Assembly (NCBI GenBank): GCA_015523575.1
Contig: WAJZ01000018.1
Location: forward strand, 1-9,621
DNA from: Candidatus Hestiella acidicharens
GTDB taxonomy: Archaea; Thermoproteota; Thermoprotei_A; Sulfolobales; Acidilobaceae
DNA length: 9,621 bases
Reading direction: 5' to 3'
The translations under genes and the position numbers were made by a program. Positions within the stretch are counted from its first letter, which is position 1. Every line of letters begins with the position of its first letter. Shown here piece by piece: positions 1-6,481 of the stretch. The notes beneath the pieces were generated by a model. It was not told the DNA's origin. It did no database searches and was given only the letters and a program-made list of their open reading frames with translations.

Positions 1-239
1 CTCTCCACGAGTTTAAAGAGCTGTTTCAAGCTTTTTCTGTTTTCATCCAAGCCGGAAGATATGTCCGTGAGGATTTTCACCACTTGGTAGCCTTTGGTGG
101 AGCAGTAGTTTTTGAGGTATTCTACTTGTCTCTCAAGGTCTTCTTTCTGGTCTCTACTTGAGACTCTAGCTATAAAACAGCCCTTCTCATCTCCTCGAAA
201 GTTGTATGCATGAATGAGGATAACATTTGCTTCAACTAA
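1..239 (-). pseudogene. IS607-family serine recombinase (TnpA/resolvase) fragment
   Basis: The minus strand reads without a stop from 239 to the window edge. It contains the resolvase signature ARVSSRDQKEDLERQVEYL, followed by a segment ending TDISSGLDENRKS, typical of the catalytic domain of IS607-type serine recombinases. The serine in ARVS is the expected nucleophile. Known family members start with a MerR-like helix-turn-helix of about 55-60 residues that ends just before this domain. Here an in-frame TGA (242-240) lies only about 24 codons upstream of ARVS, there is no ATG, GTG or TTG between them, and no HTH sequence is recognisable. The 3' part runs off the window, so a partner tnpB would be outside it. 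I read this as a 5'-truncated remnant of an insertion sequence. Family assignment is firm; that it is inactive is inferred from the missing N-terminus. Confidence 0.75.
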
Positions 240-274
240 TCATTGTTTTGCAGCCATTATAACTAAGTGCTATG

Positions 275-290
275 AAAAATATATTAAAAA
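275..290 (+). promoter_or_regulatory. TATA-like box for the metallophosphoesterase gene
   Basis: A run of A/T (AAAAATATATTAAAAA) sits about 55-70 nt before the TTG start at 345. Archaeal TATA boxes lie about 25-27 nt before transcription start, so a transcript would begin near 308-312. That leaves a short leader containing the GGAG Shine-Dalgarno site at 334-337. Assigned by position and composition only. Confidence 0.45.
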
Positions 291-344
291 TACAGCCTTA
301 ATCTATAAAGTCTCTAGAAAACAATTTTCTATTGGAGATGAGCG

Positions 345-1088
345 TTGGTTAAGACCTTAGTTATTAGCGATATCCATGGTAACCTGGAGGCCCTAAAGGC
401 TGTGATAGAAGATGCAAAGGGCTTCGATGAAATGATTGTTCTAGGGGATTTAGTTGACTATGGACCATCGCCGGCTGAGGTAATCGATATGCTCCGCCAG
501 TACAACCCTAAAATAGTTAGGGGGAATCATGATCATGCAGTAGCCTTTGGAGTTGATTGCAGGTGCGGAGAAAAAACGCATTGGATAAGCGTATGGTTTA
601 GGGAAAATATAACGCTCAAACTACTAACAAAAAAAGATAAGGAATACCTAGCAAACCTGCCACTAGAAATTAAAATGGATGATATCACAGCTGTGCACGC
701 CTCGCCCTCAAATCCCCTCTATGCCTATGTCTATCCTTGGATAACTGAAGAGGAAGTCTGCAACAGTATCAGGGGTAACTTGGTGCTTTCATCGAGAGAA
801 GCAGATAAATGTAGCGCGGAAGGCGTTTACTTAATAGGACATACACACTTCCAATTCCACAGGGTATCAAGAGGAGCTATAATAGCGAACCCGGGTAGCG
901 TCGGTCAACCTAGGGATTCCGATCCAAGGGCCTCATACATGCTGTTAGATGCTGAAAGGGGTTCCTTTGAATATCGAAGGGTTAAATACGATGTGGAGAA
1001 AACAATCGAGAAGATAAAGGAGCTAGGCGTAAAGGATCCATACCTTAATGCCCTTGCCTATATACTAAGGAACGGCAAGGTTCAGTAG
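345..1088 (+). CDS. YfcE/MJ0936-type metallophosphoesterase
   Basis: A 247-residue cytosolic calcineurin-like phosphoesterase. All the metal-binding blocks of the family are visible in order: SDIHGN (D9, H11), GDLVDYGP (D35), RGNHDH (N61, H62), the histidine in AVHASP (H118) and GHTHF (H166, H168), followed by the family's NPGSVGQPR segment near residue 182. Such proteins bind two divalent metals and hydrolyse phosphodiesters or phosphomonoesters. The natural substrate cannot be told from sequence. The start is TTG at 345 because GGAG at 334-337 is well spaced and an ATG at 338 is out of frame and meets a stop after four codons. The gene is monocistronic on this strand and its stop lies three bases from the end of the opposing radical SAM gene, so the two transcripts must overlap at their 3' ends. 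Length and motifs look complete. Confidence 0.92.
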   Translation: MVKTLVISDIHGNLEALKAVIEDAKGFDEMIVLGDLVDYGPSPAEVIDMLRQYNPKIVRGNHDHAVAFGVDCRCGEKTHWISVWFRENITLKLLTKKDKEYLANLPLEIKMDDITAVHASPSNPLYAYVYPWITEEEVCNSIRGNLVLSSREADKCSAEGVYLIGHTHFQFHRVSRGAIIANPGSVGQPRDSDPRASYMLLDAERGSFEYRRVKYDVEKTIEKIKELGVKDPYLNALAYILRNGKVQ

Positions 1089-1091
1089 TAG

Positions 1092-2057
1092 CTAATTGCC
1101 TTGCTTTTCAGTAAACCTCCTCACATAAAAAACCTCGCCATTATATTCAACCTTAATTACATCGCCGCTAGCTAAAAGCTTATTTAAATCCTCTACACTA
1201 CCATTATCCCTTTCAAGGAGACCCATCACGTCTTTCTCCTTCATGGGATGCACAGACGTTATCGAGAGGAGGTCCCTCTGAAAGCTACCGCTATAGCCAA
1301 AGATACCCTGAGGAGAGCCAATCAAAAGCTCCACCCTTTCACCAAGGAATTGCTTAAATATGTTATAGGCCTCCACTAAATCCGTTTCTTTAGGAGGCTT
1401 CACCCACGACTCTGCGGGTGGCCTTACCGGCACGGCTATGTACGCGGTTTTGAGCGCTTTTAGCTTTGATAAGAAAAGTGCTACGGCAGCTATCTCCTCA
1501 TTGCTAACGTAATTTGAAAGCAACATGGTCTCTGAAATCAGCCTACCTTTATATTCGCGTGAAAACTCCTTTATGCCTTCAAGCGTTTTCTCTATGCTAA
1601 TACGCCCGCTAGGCCTGTTAATGGCCCTCCATAACTTCTCTGAAACAGCGTCAACCTTTATAGAAACTAGATCAGCCTCTAAGAGATCTTCCCTCACATC
1701 ACCTAAATAGAGGAGTGAAGAGTTCGTGATGACTGCGACCCTAGCACCCATTTCCTTTAATAGCTTTATTTCCTTGCCTATGTTTACATCTAGCGTTGGC
1801 TCTCCATCAGGAACGAAGGTAACGTAGTCCACTTTTAAGCCTAGCGAATTTATCTCACCAAGCCTTTCTTTAGCTAATTGATATATTAAAAGTGGATCGT
1901 AGAATCTTCTCCTCTCTGCAGAAACGTGAATAGTTTTGCCGAGCTGGCAGTATATGCAATTATAGCTACAAGTCTTTGGAAAAACGTTGTTGATACCTAA
2001 GCTATAGCCAAGCCTCCTTGAGGGGACTGGACCAAATATTATGCTATTGCTCTCCAC
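1092..2057 (-). CDS. Radical SAM protein, COG0731 type, function unknown
   Basis: A 321-residue protein opening with FGPVPSRRLGYSLGINN and the cluster-binding motif C30-x3-C34-x2-C37, which holds the [4Fe-4S] cluster used for reductive cleavage of S-adenosylmethionine. FVPDGEPTLD near residue 81 matches the glycine-rich/GEPTL region that contacts SAM. Residues of about 260-315 look like a small winged-helix domain (MKEKDVMGLL, then VEDLNKLLASGDV) ending in a beta pair. The family is common in archaea and bacteria, but its substrate is not known to me. It is not the longer TYW1 wyosine enzyme, nor the AmmeMemoRadiSam radical SAM protein. The start is GTG at 2057 with AAGGTG at 2070-2065. It lies 66 nt after pdxT on the same strand, so it may be the third gene of the pdx operon; a separate promoter in the gap is not excluded. 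Confidence 0.88.
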   Translation of the reverse strand: MESNSIIFGPVPSRRLGYSLGINNVFPKTCSYNCIYCQLGKTIHVSAERRRFYDPLLIYQLAKERLGEINSLGLKVDYVTFVPDGEPTLDVNIGKEIKLLKEMGARVAVITNSSLLYLGDVREDLLEADLVSIKVDAVSEKLWRAINRPSGRISIEKTLEGIKEFSREYKGRLISETMLLSNYVSNEEIAAVALFLSKLKALKTAYIAVPVRPPAESWVKPPKETDLVEAYNIFKQFLGERVELLIGSPQGIFGYSGSFQRDLLSITSVHPMKEKDVMGLLERDNGSVEDLNKLLASGDVIKVEYNGEVFYVRRFTEKQGN

Positions 2058-2123
2058 ATCCTAACACCTTAACTGAACAGAGAATGAAGGACCCATGCCT
2101 ATTTGCATACTGAAGCAAAGCAT

Positions 2124-2741
2124 TCACCTTTTAACCAAAGAGATGAAACGCTTGTGTATCCTAGCATCTCCCGTGAGTTCTGGGTGGAAAGTTGTAGCCA
2201 AAATCGAGCCCTGTGATGCAAATACAATTATTTCCTCTTTATTGTAAGTTATCTTGGAGATGGCCCTTGCCCCTCCCCATATATCTACTATTGCCGGTGC
2301 CCTGATAAATATACCCCTATAAGGTGCCTCGTCCATCCCTTCAATGTGTAGATCGAGTTCAAAGCTCTCCCTTTGCCTACCAAAATAATTCCTCACCACC
2401 CCTATATCCATAACGCCTAGTAGTGGCTGAGAAAACTCCGGAACCTTTGCATCCCTAACCTTTTTTGCCAGCATTATAGCACCGGCACAAGTAGCTAGCG
2501 TTGGCTTTCCACTCTCTATTACCTCCTTGATGTCGTAGAGGATCTTAGTTTTGTGAGCAATCTTTCCTATTGTAGTGGATTCGCCCCCTGGTATGATGAT
2601 ACCATCTAACCCCTCGAGGTCTTTCTTTTTCTTAACAAGCTTTACCTCACCTTCTATAGAGGTTTCAGCAAAGGCTCTTAAGAGCATAGCATAGTGCTCG
2701 TAAAAGCCTCCTTGGAATGCTACTATACCAATGGTCACCAT
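2124..2741 (-). CDS. pdxT: PLP synthase glutaminase subunit PdxT
   Basis: A 205-residue class I glutamine amidotransferase. It hydrolyses glutamine and passes ammonia to PdxS for pyridoxal 5'-phosphate synthesis by the DXP-independent route. Visible features are VAFQGGFYEH near residue 8, the PGGEST loop at 51-56, the nucleophile C85 in ATCAGA, the RNYFGRQRESFE segment near residue 116, and the H186-x-E188 pair in FHPEL that completes the triad. Length is normal for the family (about 190-210). The ATG at 2741 follows the pdxS stop codon by a single base (TAA-A-ATG), so translation is almost certainly coupled, as expected for subunits that assemble together. No missing residue was seen. Confidence 0.97.
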   Translation of the reverse strand: MVTIGIVAFQGGFYEHYAMLLRAFAETSIEGEVKLVKKKKDLEGLDGIIIPGGESTTIGKIAHKTKILYDIKEVIESGKPTLATCAGAIMLAKKVRDAKVPEFSQPLLGVMDIGVVRNYFGRQRESFELDLHIEGMDEAPYRGIFIRAPAIVDIWGGARAISKITYNKEEIIVFASQGSILATTFHPELTGDARIHKRFISLVKR

Positions 2742-2742
2742 T

Positions 2743-3795
2743 TTAGATACCCCTTGTCTGCAAAAGTTCTTCTGGTCTCAGGGAACTTATGTCTATGCCC
2801 ATCATGCTCTTCGCCTCACTTATCATTTTTTGGGCCTCCAAGACGCTTTCAGGATCATCCCACATACTTGTAGCTAAAACTATGGCCTCCGCCCTTTCCC
2901 TTGGGTCGCTACTCTTAAATATACCAGAACCCACAAAGACTCCATCGGCGCCAAGCCACATCATCAGCGCTGCGTCTGCTGGTGTTGCTATCCCACCTGC
3001 AGCAAAGTTTACAACGGGTAACCTCTTAAGCCTAGAAGAAAGCTCAAGGAGCTCATAGGGAACCTTGTACTCCCTTGCCTTATGCATCCTCTCTTCTGGG
3101 GATAAACTTGAAACAGACCAAAGGTCATTCATAATAATCTTCATGTGCTTTACAGCCTCTTCTACGTTGCCCGTTCCGGCCTCTCCCTTGGTCCTTATCA
3201 GCGATGCCCCTTCACTAATCCTCCTGAGCGCCTCGCCAAGGTCCCTTGCGCCATTTATGAATGGCACCTTAAAGAGAAACTTGTTGATGTGGTTCTTTGC
3301 GTCAACTGGCGTTAGGACTTCGCTTTCATCTATCATATCGACGCCAAGTTCTTCGAGCAACCTTGCCTCCATGTAGTGGCCTATCCTGACCTTTGCCATG
3401 ACAGGTATGGTTACGTGTTCCATTACCTCTTCAATTACCTTTACATCGGCCATCCTTGCAACGCCACCGGCCTTCCTCACATCATAAGGTAGCTTATCTA
3501 GCACCATAACGGAAACTGCACCAGCCTCCTCGGCTATTTGTGCTTGCTCAACGTTTGTGACGTCCATGCAAACGCCCCCTTTTTGATAGATAGGGAGGCC
3601 ATATTTCACGCTCAGCGTGCCCCTTTCTGGAACCTCTATCCTCTCAGGTAACGCCTTAGGGCTATAATCAAACCAAAGTCCCTCATCCCTTAGCCTATCC
3701 CTTGCTTCTGCCATGTTGTAGAAGAATTCTACTATCTTTTCGAACCCAACGTTATAAAGCCTAACAGCCTTAGAGGGGTACTCTAGGTAAGGCAT
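2743..3795 (-). CDS. pdxS: PLP synthase subunit PdxS
   Basis: Synthase subunit of the PdxS-PdxT complex, which condenses ribose 5-phosphate, glyceraldehyde 3-phosphate and ammonia into PLP inside a TIM barrel. Numbered from the upstream TTG at 3864, the substrate lysine is K158 (VMAKVRIGH) and the second catalytic lysine is K226 ([10 protein letters not shown]); their spacing of 68 equals that of K81 and K149 in Bacillus subtilis. D101 matches D24. The [16 protein letters not shown] and [10 protein letters not shown] blocks are intact. About 77 residues precede the point matching the first Bacillus residue. The part beginning [19 protein letters not shown] resembles, from memory, the start of crenarchaeal PdxS. 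I prefer ATG at 3795 (350 residues, GGTGGG at 3806-3801, 5-nt spacer) over TTG at 3864 (373 residues), which has no visible Shine-Dalgarno site. The upstream neighbour is a dead vapC. Confidence 0.95.
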   Translation of the reverse strand: MPYLEYPSKAVRLYNVGFEKIVEFFYNMAEARDRLRDEGLWFDYSPKALPERIEVPERGTLSVKYGLPIYQKGGVCMDVTNVEQAQIAEEAGAVSVMVLDKLPYDVRKAGGVARMADVKVIEEVMEHVTIPVMAKVRIGHYMEARLLEELGVDMIDESEVLTPVDAKNHINKFLFKVPFINGARDLGEALRRISEGASLIRTKGEAGTGNVEEAVKHMKIIMNDLWSVSSLSPEERMHKAREYKVPYELLELSSRLKRLPVVNFAAGGIATPADAALMMWLGADGVFVGSGIFKSSDPRERAEAIVLATSMWDDPESVLEAQKMISEAKSMMGIDISSLRPEELLQTRGI

Positions 3796-3900
3796 TAATT
3801 CCCACCAAGCATGCTTGTTGCCGAGAAAAGAATTATGCCTTGTTGAACGTTCAATAAGTTCCAAGCCGTTCTAACGCAGTAACTAAACAACTTCAACATT

Positions 3901-4221
3901 CTAGTATGCACCAACAGCCATACAACCAGTAAGCAGGGCTATCTCTGACGCCTTATCATGAATAAGTTCTTCTCCTATCACATTAATATGCCTGAGCATT
4001 ATGTCTAATATCTCTAGAGTGCCCTTAGGATTAATCCTTCTTGCGAGCACTACTCAAAGTTCTACCTCAAACAGGAAGGGTTCATAGACTGATAAACCTA
4101 GATCATACAGTTTGTTTACAACAATCCTTGCTCTTTTGTGCCTTTCTGGATTCCCCGGGAATAGGAAGTAATAGTCATCAAAGACGCTGGTATCCACCGC
4201 GATAGCGTGGATCGATTCCAA
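3901..4221 (-). pseudogene. Broken vapC toxin (PIN-domain ribonuclease)
   Basis: A reading frame beginning at TTG 4221, just after the antitoxin stop, encodes the start of a PIN domain: AVDTSVFDDYYFLFPGNPER with the first metal aspartate at residue 10, then LSVYEPFLFEVEL with the second acidic position (E52/E54). Codon 56 is TGA (4056-4054). The same frame continues as VVLARRINPKGTLEILDIM and EELIHDKASEIALLTG, which are clear PIN-domain blocks, then stops at TAG (3903-3901) after GCMAVGAY. The C-terminal strand that normally carries the last acidic residue (the TND-type motif) is absent. Known VapC toxins are about 125-145 residues; this frame is 107 codons including the internal stop. One internal stop plus loss of the C-terminus make a functional nuclease unlikely. 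The upstream AGGAGGT overlaps the end of the antitoxin gene, the usual vapBC arrangement. Confidence 0.8.
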
Positions 4222-4229
4222 CCTGACAA

Positions 4230-4424
4230 TTACCTCCTCTCCATCACAAACCCTTCAACCACGTCTCTGTCAACCTCGAACTTATATTTGCCACCTTCCT
4301 TCTGGAATCCCCTAAAACTCCTCCGAATAATTATTATCTCAAACTCTTCCCCTTCCTTAAACTCGACGTAATCAATAGGCCTAAGCACTCCCTTCTCGTA
4401 TCTAACCCTGATTACCTTGGACAA
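4230..4424 (-). CDS. AF2212-type (DUF104) antitoxin, VapB-like
   Basis: A 64-residue protein whose first half, SKVIRVRYEKGVLRPIDYVE followed by FKEGEEFEIII, is diagnostic of the AF2212/DUF104 antitoxin family, which pairs with VapC PIN toxins in archaea. The N-terminal beta-rich part is thought to dimerise, and the C-terminal tail (here VDRDVVEGFVMERR) to cover the toxin. The start is TTG at 4424 with a strong AGGTGGTG at 4439-4432 and a 7-nt spacer. The gene ends nine bases before the presumed vapC start, so the two formed a normal operon. It appears intact while its toxin gene is interrupted and shortened. It may persist as a leftover, or as an antitoxin that neutralises related toxins encoded elsewhere; the latter is speculation. 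Confidence 0.8.
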   Translation of the reverse strand: MSKVIRVRYEKGVLRPIDYVEFKEGEEFEIIIIRRSFRGFQKEGGKYKFEVDRDVVEGFVMERR

Positions 4425-4747
4425 GTTCTAGCACCACCTATACATTAGGTATATCGAGGCAATTAGCCTTTCCCTAACAGGTTGTTTTCAGATTATCATA
4501 GCAGATTTTATAGTTAATAATCGTCTTTGAAGCTTGTTTCCATTTTACGATTTTCTGGGAGCATTATCTATATTTCTTCGACCTTCGGGGCTGGAGGTCT
4601 TGACTCAAATCTAGCAGGCCTACTATATCATCGGGAGTGAATAGTTTCAAATATAGCGATAGAGGTATAGTACTCAGAAAAGACAAATAGCAATTGGTGT
4701 AATTAACTTAAATGCCATAGAGATTAGAGTGTAAAGGGGGAGCTATA
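4425..4747. other. Divergent intergenic region between two TA loci
   Basis: This 323-base stretch separates the minus-strand antitoxin from the plus-strand DUF2283 gene. I see no tRNA, no CRISPR repeat and no long reading frame. The only coding-like trace is a 28-residue minus-strand frame from TTG 4650 to TAA 4566-4564 (MKLFTPDDIVGLLDLSQ...), too short to assign and without a clear Shine-Dalgarno site. It could be the tail of an eroded gene. Promoters for both flanking operons should lie here. Confidence 0.4.
4701..4742 (+). promoter_or_regulatory. Probable promoter and strong RBS of the DUF2283-DUF4258 operon
   Basis: A TATA-like CTTAAAT (4707-4713) in an A/T-rich stretch lies about 26 nt before GGGGGAG (4736-4742), so transcription would begin close to the Shine-Dalgarno site that sits five bases before the TTG start. 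The very short leader and strong ribosome site suit a small TA-like operon. Assigned by position only. Confidence 0.4.
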
Positions 4748-4975
4748 TTGCCTGTTGAGTTCTCTATTAAGTATGATAGGTTGAGTGATGCTTTATATAT
4801 CAAGCTCAGGAATGATAAGGTTGTCGATTCTGATGAAGTAGAACCTGGGATTATAGTGGATTACAATGACAAAGGAGAGATTGTTGGTATAGAGGTTCTA
4901 TGGTTCTCTCGGAGGAAACTGGACCTTTCAAAGCTAATCCTGAAAGGACCGGAGGCCCTGGTGGCAGAAGTGTGA
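4748..4975 (+). CDS. DUF2283 family protein, putative antitoxin
   Basis: A 75-residue protein matching the DUF2283 pattern: KYDRLSDALYIKL at 8-20, then the acidic loop VDSDEVEPGIIVDYND and GEIVGIEVL to residue 51, followed by a short charged tail. Family members are small all-beta/alpha proteins often encoded beside small toxin-like genes; biochemical function is not established to my knowledge. The start is TTG at 4748, with GGGGGAG five bases upstream. Its stop overlaps the start of the DUF4258 gene by four bases, so the two are coupled. By analogy with TA operons (antitoxin first, toxin second, overlapping) I infer that this is the antitoxin. It looks intact, unlike the TA genes on either side. 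Confidence 0.82.
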   Translation: MPVEFSIKYDRLSDALYIKLRNDKVVDSDEVEPGIIVDYNDKGEIVGIEVLWFSRRKLDLSKLILKGPEALVAEV

Positions 4976-5208
4976 TAATACACTACACCCTACATGCTCT
5001 GGAGCGAATGAAGCAACGAGGCATAGATAGAGAACTTGTCTATGATTGCTTAAGGAATCCAGATAAAGAAGAGGAAATAGGTAATTCCCTTAGGTGTGTG
5101 AAAAAGCTGAACGGTAAAGTCCTAGTAGTAATTTATGAACGAGTAAACGACACAGCAATAGTTATAACGGTATATATCACATCAAAGATCCATAAATACC
5201 TCTCCTGA
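4972..5208 (+). CDS. DUF4258 family protein, putative toxin
   Basis: A 78-residue protein with the DUF4258 layout: IIHYTLHALERMKQRGIDREL at the N-terminus (conserved H8, R12 and R16), then a strand-rich half ending in VLVVIYERVND and IVITVYI. Family members resemble small RelE/HigB-like or BrnT-like toxins in size and in the H...R...R opening, but enzymatic activity is not established to my knowledge. The start is GTG at 4972 within GTGTGATA, overlapping the DUF2283 stop (GTGA, 4972-4975), with GGTGG at 4960-4964 as ribosome site. Longer in-frame extension upstream would lie inside the DUF2283 gene and carries no family similarity. The role as toxin of the pair is inferred from operon order. 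Confidence 0.8.
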   Translation: MIIHYTLHALERMKQRGIDRELVYDCLRNPDKEEEIGNSLRCVKKLNGKVLVVIYERVNDTAIVITVYITSKIHKYLS

Positions 5209-5238
5209 CACTACTGTTACCAATCGGCAAACCTATGT

Positions 5239-5424
5239 TTATATTGAGGCATATTTAATGAGCTTAAGCTCCCCTTCAAGCTCTCTGAGTTCCTCTACGG
5301 ATGACTTTCCTAGAATACCTTTGTACTTCTTGATTAGCTCATCGATATCCTCCTCAACTATCACCTTGTACTCTTTACCATCTTCAAGGTTAATGCTAGT
5401 TAGGGGCTTCAGAGCTAAGGGATC
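5239..5424 (-). pseudogene. Remnant of an AF2212-type antitoxin gene
   Basis: The minus strand encodes 61 residues ending at TAA (5241-5239): DPLALKPLTSINLEDGKEYK, then DELIKKYKGILGKSSVEELRE and a charged tail. The KPL...L.DG block and the YKGILGKSS.EEL block match the middle and C-terminus of AF2212-type VapB antitoxins. The N-terminal strand (the VRYE.GVLKP part present in the intact homologue at 4230-4424) is missing: the frame is closed by TAG immediately upstream and there is no start codon. No vapC follows; the space downstream is taken by the convergent DUF4258 gene, 30 nt away. This is best read as an eroded vapB whose partner has been lost. Confidence 0.75.
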
Positions 5425-5568
5425 CTAGCTCTAATCTAGTGGGCCCAGACAAGCGCACCACGGCATACTCGAAATCATCATAAAACTACATTAGCAATAT
5501 ATCAGCGATAAGACTGCAGAACAAAGACGAATCATTCACTTGATAGCTGATAATGATAACCATAAGTG

Positions 5569-5606
5569 CTTCATATAAGAAAAAATCCTTTAAAATACTT
5601 TAGGAT
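5569..5606 (+). promoter_or_regulatory. Promoter region of the Memo operon
   Basis: Two TATA-like elements precede the gene: CATATAAG near 5572-5579 and TTTAAAATA at 5589-5597. The second lies about 26-30 nt before ATG 5621, so a transcript from it would be almost leaderless; the first would include the GGTGAGG ribosome site at 5611-5617. Both readings favour the ATG at 5621. The rest of 5425-5620 is A/T-rich with no gene I can support. Confidence 0.45.
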
Positions 5607-5620
5607 ATTGGGTGAGGAGA

Positions 5621-6481
5621 ATGGTAAAGAAGAGAAGCGCTGCCCATGCCGGCTCTTTTTATCCAGGGAAGAAGGAAGACTTGGTGAAAACGATAGAATG
5701 GAGCTTCATGCATGAAATAGGACCTGGCAAGCTTCCAATTGCTAGGAACAGGGAAAAGAGTAGCATAGCATATATGGTACCTCACGCAGGCTACATTTAT
5801 AGTGGCCCAGTTGCTGCACATAGCTACATGAAAATAGCGGAGGGCGGGAAGCCAAGCGTTTTTGTTATAGCAGGTCCCAATCACACTGGTTTAGGAGAAA
5901 ACGCATCTATTTGGAAGGAAGGTTATTGGGAAACGCCTCTAGGCGAGGTAGAGGTAGATAGTGAGGTTTCAAAGCTTCTAGTTGAAAACACAAGGTACTT
6001 CTCTTTTGACGAGAATGCCCACTTATACGAGCACTCGGTAGAGGTTCAGATACCATTTCTCCAGTACATATTTGGAGAAATAAAGGTGGTTCCTATAGTT
6101 ATTAAGCTACAAAACCCTGAGGTCTCCCGCGACCTTGGTGAAGCCTTGTATAAAATTTCTAAAGAAAATGGTGTTGACCTTGTCTATATTGCAAGTAGTG
6201 ACATGAACCACTACGACCCCCATGAAGAGACATTAAAGAAAGACGAAATTGCATTAAAGGAAATAGAGGAGCTTGACTTAGATGGATTATACAAGGCATT
6301 GGAGAAATACGGGATATCCATGTGCGGCCCAGGACCTGTTGGTGCAATGCTTACGCTAGGGAAGAGGCTTGCCTATAGGTGCAAGATACTGAAGCATGCA
6401 ACTTCTGGAGACGTGACCGGAGAAAAGAATTGGGTAGTAGGCTACGCTTCTGCAATGTTGCACAAAGGAGACACTCAATGA
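5621..6481 (+). CDS. Memo family protein (MEMO1/AmmeMemoRadiSam protein B)
   Basis: A 286-residue protein of the Memo family, related in fold to class III extradiol dioxygenases. Numbered from ATG 5621, the residues matching the human MEMO1 pocket are all present: H55 in VPHAGYIYSG, H88 in AGPNHTG, D194 and H197 in SSDMNHYDP, and C235 in SMCGPGPVGA; the EHSVEVQIPFLQ block is intact. Human MEMO1 binds copper or iron at this pocket; the archaeal role is not known. The N-terminus AAHAGSFYPG is standard. ATG 5621 is preferred over the in-frame GTG at 5612 because GGTGA precedes it properly and the TATA position fits. Its stop overlaps the start of the next gene as ATGA. In many crenarchaea Memo genes sit near mevalonate-pathway genes (from memory), which agrees with a GHMP-like neighbour. 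Confidence 0.93.
   Translation: MVKKRSAAHAGSFYPGKKEDLVKTIEWSFMHEIGPGKLPIARNREKSSIAYMVPHAGYIYSGPVAAHSYMKIAEGGKPSVFVIAGPNHTGLGENASIWKEGYWETPLGEVEVDSEVSKLLVENTRYFSFDENAHLYEHSVEVQIPFLQYIFGEIKVVPIVIKLQNPEVSRDLGEALYKISKENGVDLVYIASSDMNHYDPHEETLKKDEIALKEIEELDLDGLYKALEKYGISMCGPGPVGAMLTLGKRLAYRCKILKHATSGDVTGEKNWVVGYASAMLHKGDTQ

Noticed and set aside
4054..4056. Selenocysteine or other recoding at the vapC TGA
   Set aside because: No conserved Cys is expected at this site in PIN domains, no SECIS-like hairpin was noticed, and the gene is truncated further downstream as well.
4590..4625. tRNA-like T-arm (GACTCAAATC) in the intergenic region
   Set aside because: The flanking bases do not form the five-pair stem and there is no acceptor stem, D arm or anticodon arm nearby.
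5600..5884. A 94-codon minus-strand frame opposite the Memo start
   Set aside because: It lies antisense to conserved Memo motifs, is rich in H, C and W in no family pattern, and has no ribosome site.
6379..6477. A 33-residue N-terminal extension of the GHMP-like protein
   Set aside because: This part is the Memo C-terminus read in another frame; the ATGA overlap at 6478 is the natural coupled start.
1092..6481. The radical SAM gene and Memo as parts of an AmmeMemoRadiSam system
   Set aside because: The radical SAM protein opens with GPVPSRRLG, the COG0731 type, not the PflA-like enzyme of that system; no AMMECR1 gene is seen and the two genes are 3.5 kb apart on opposite strands.
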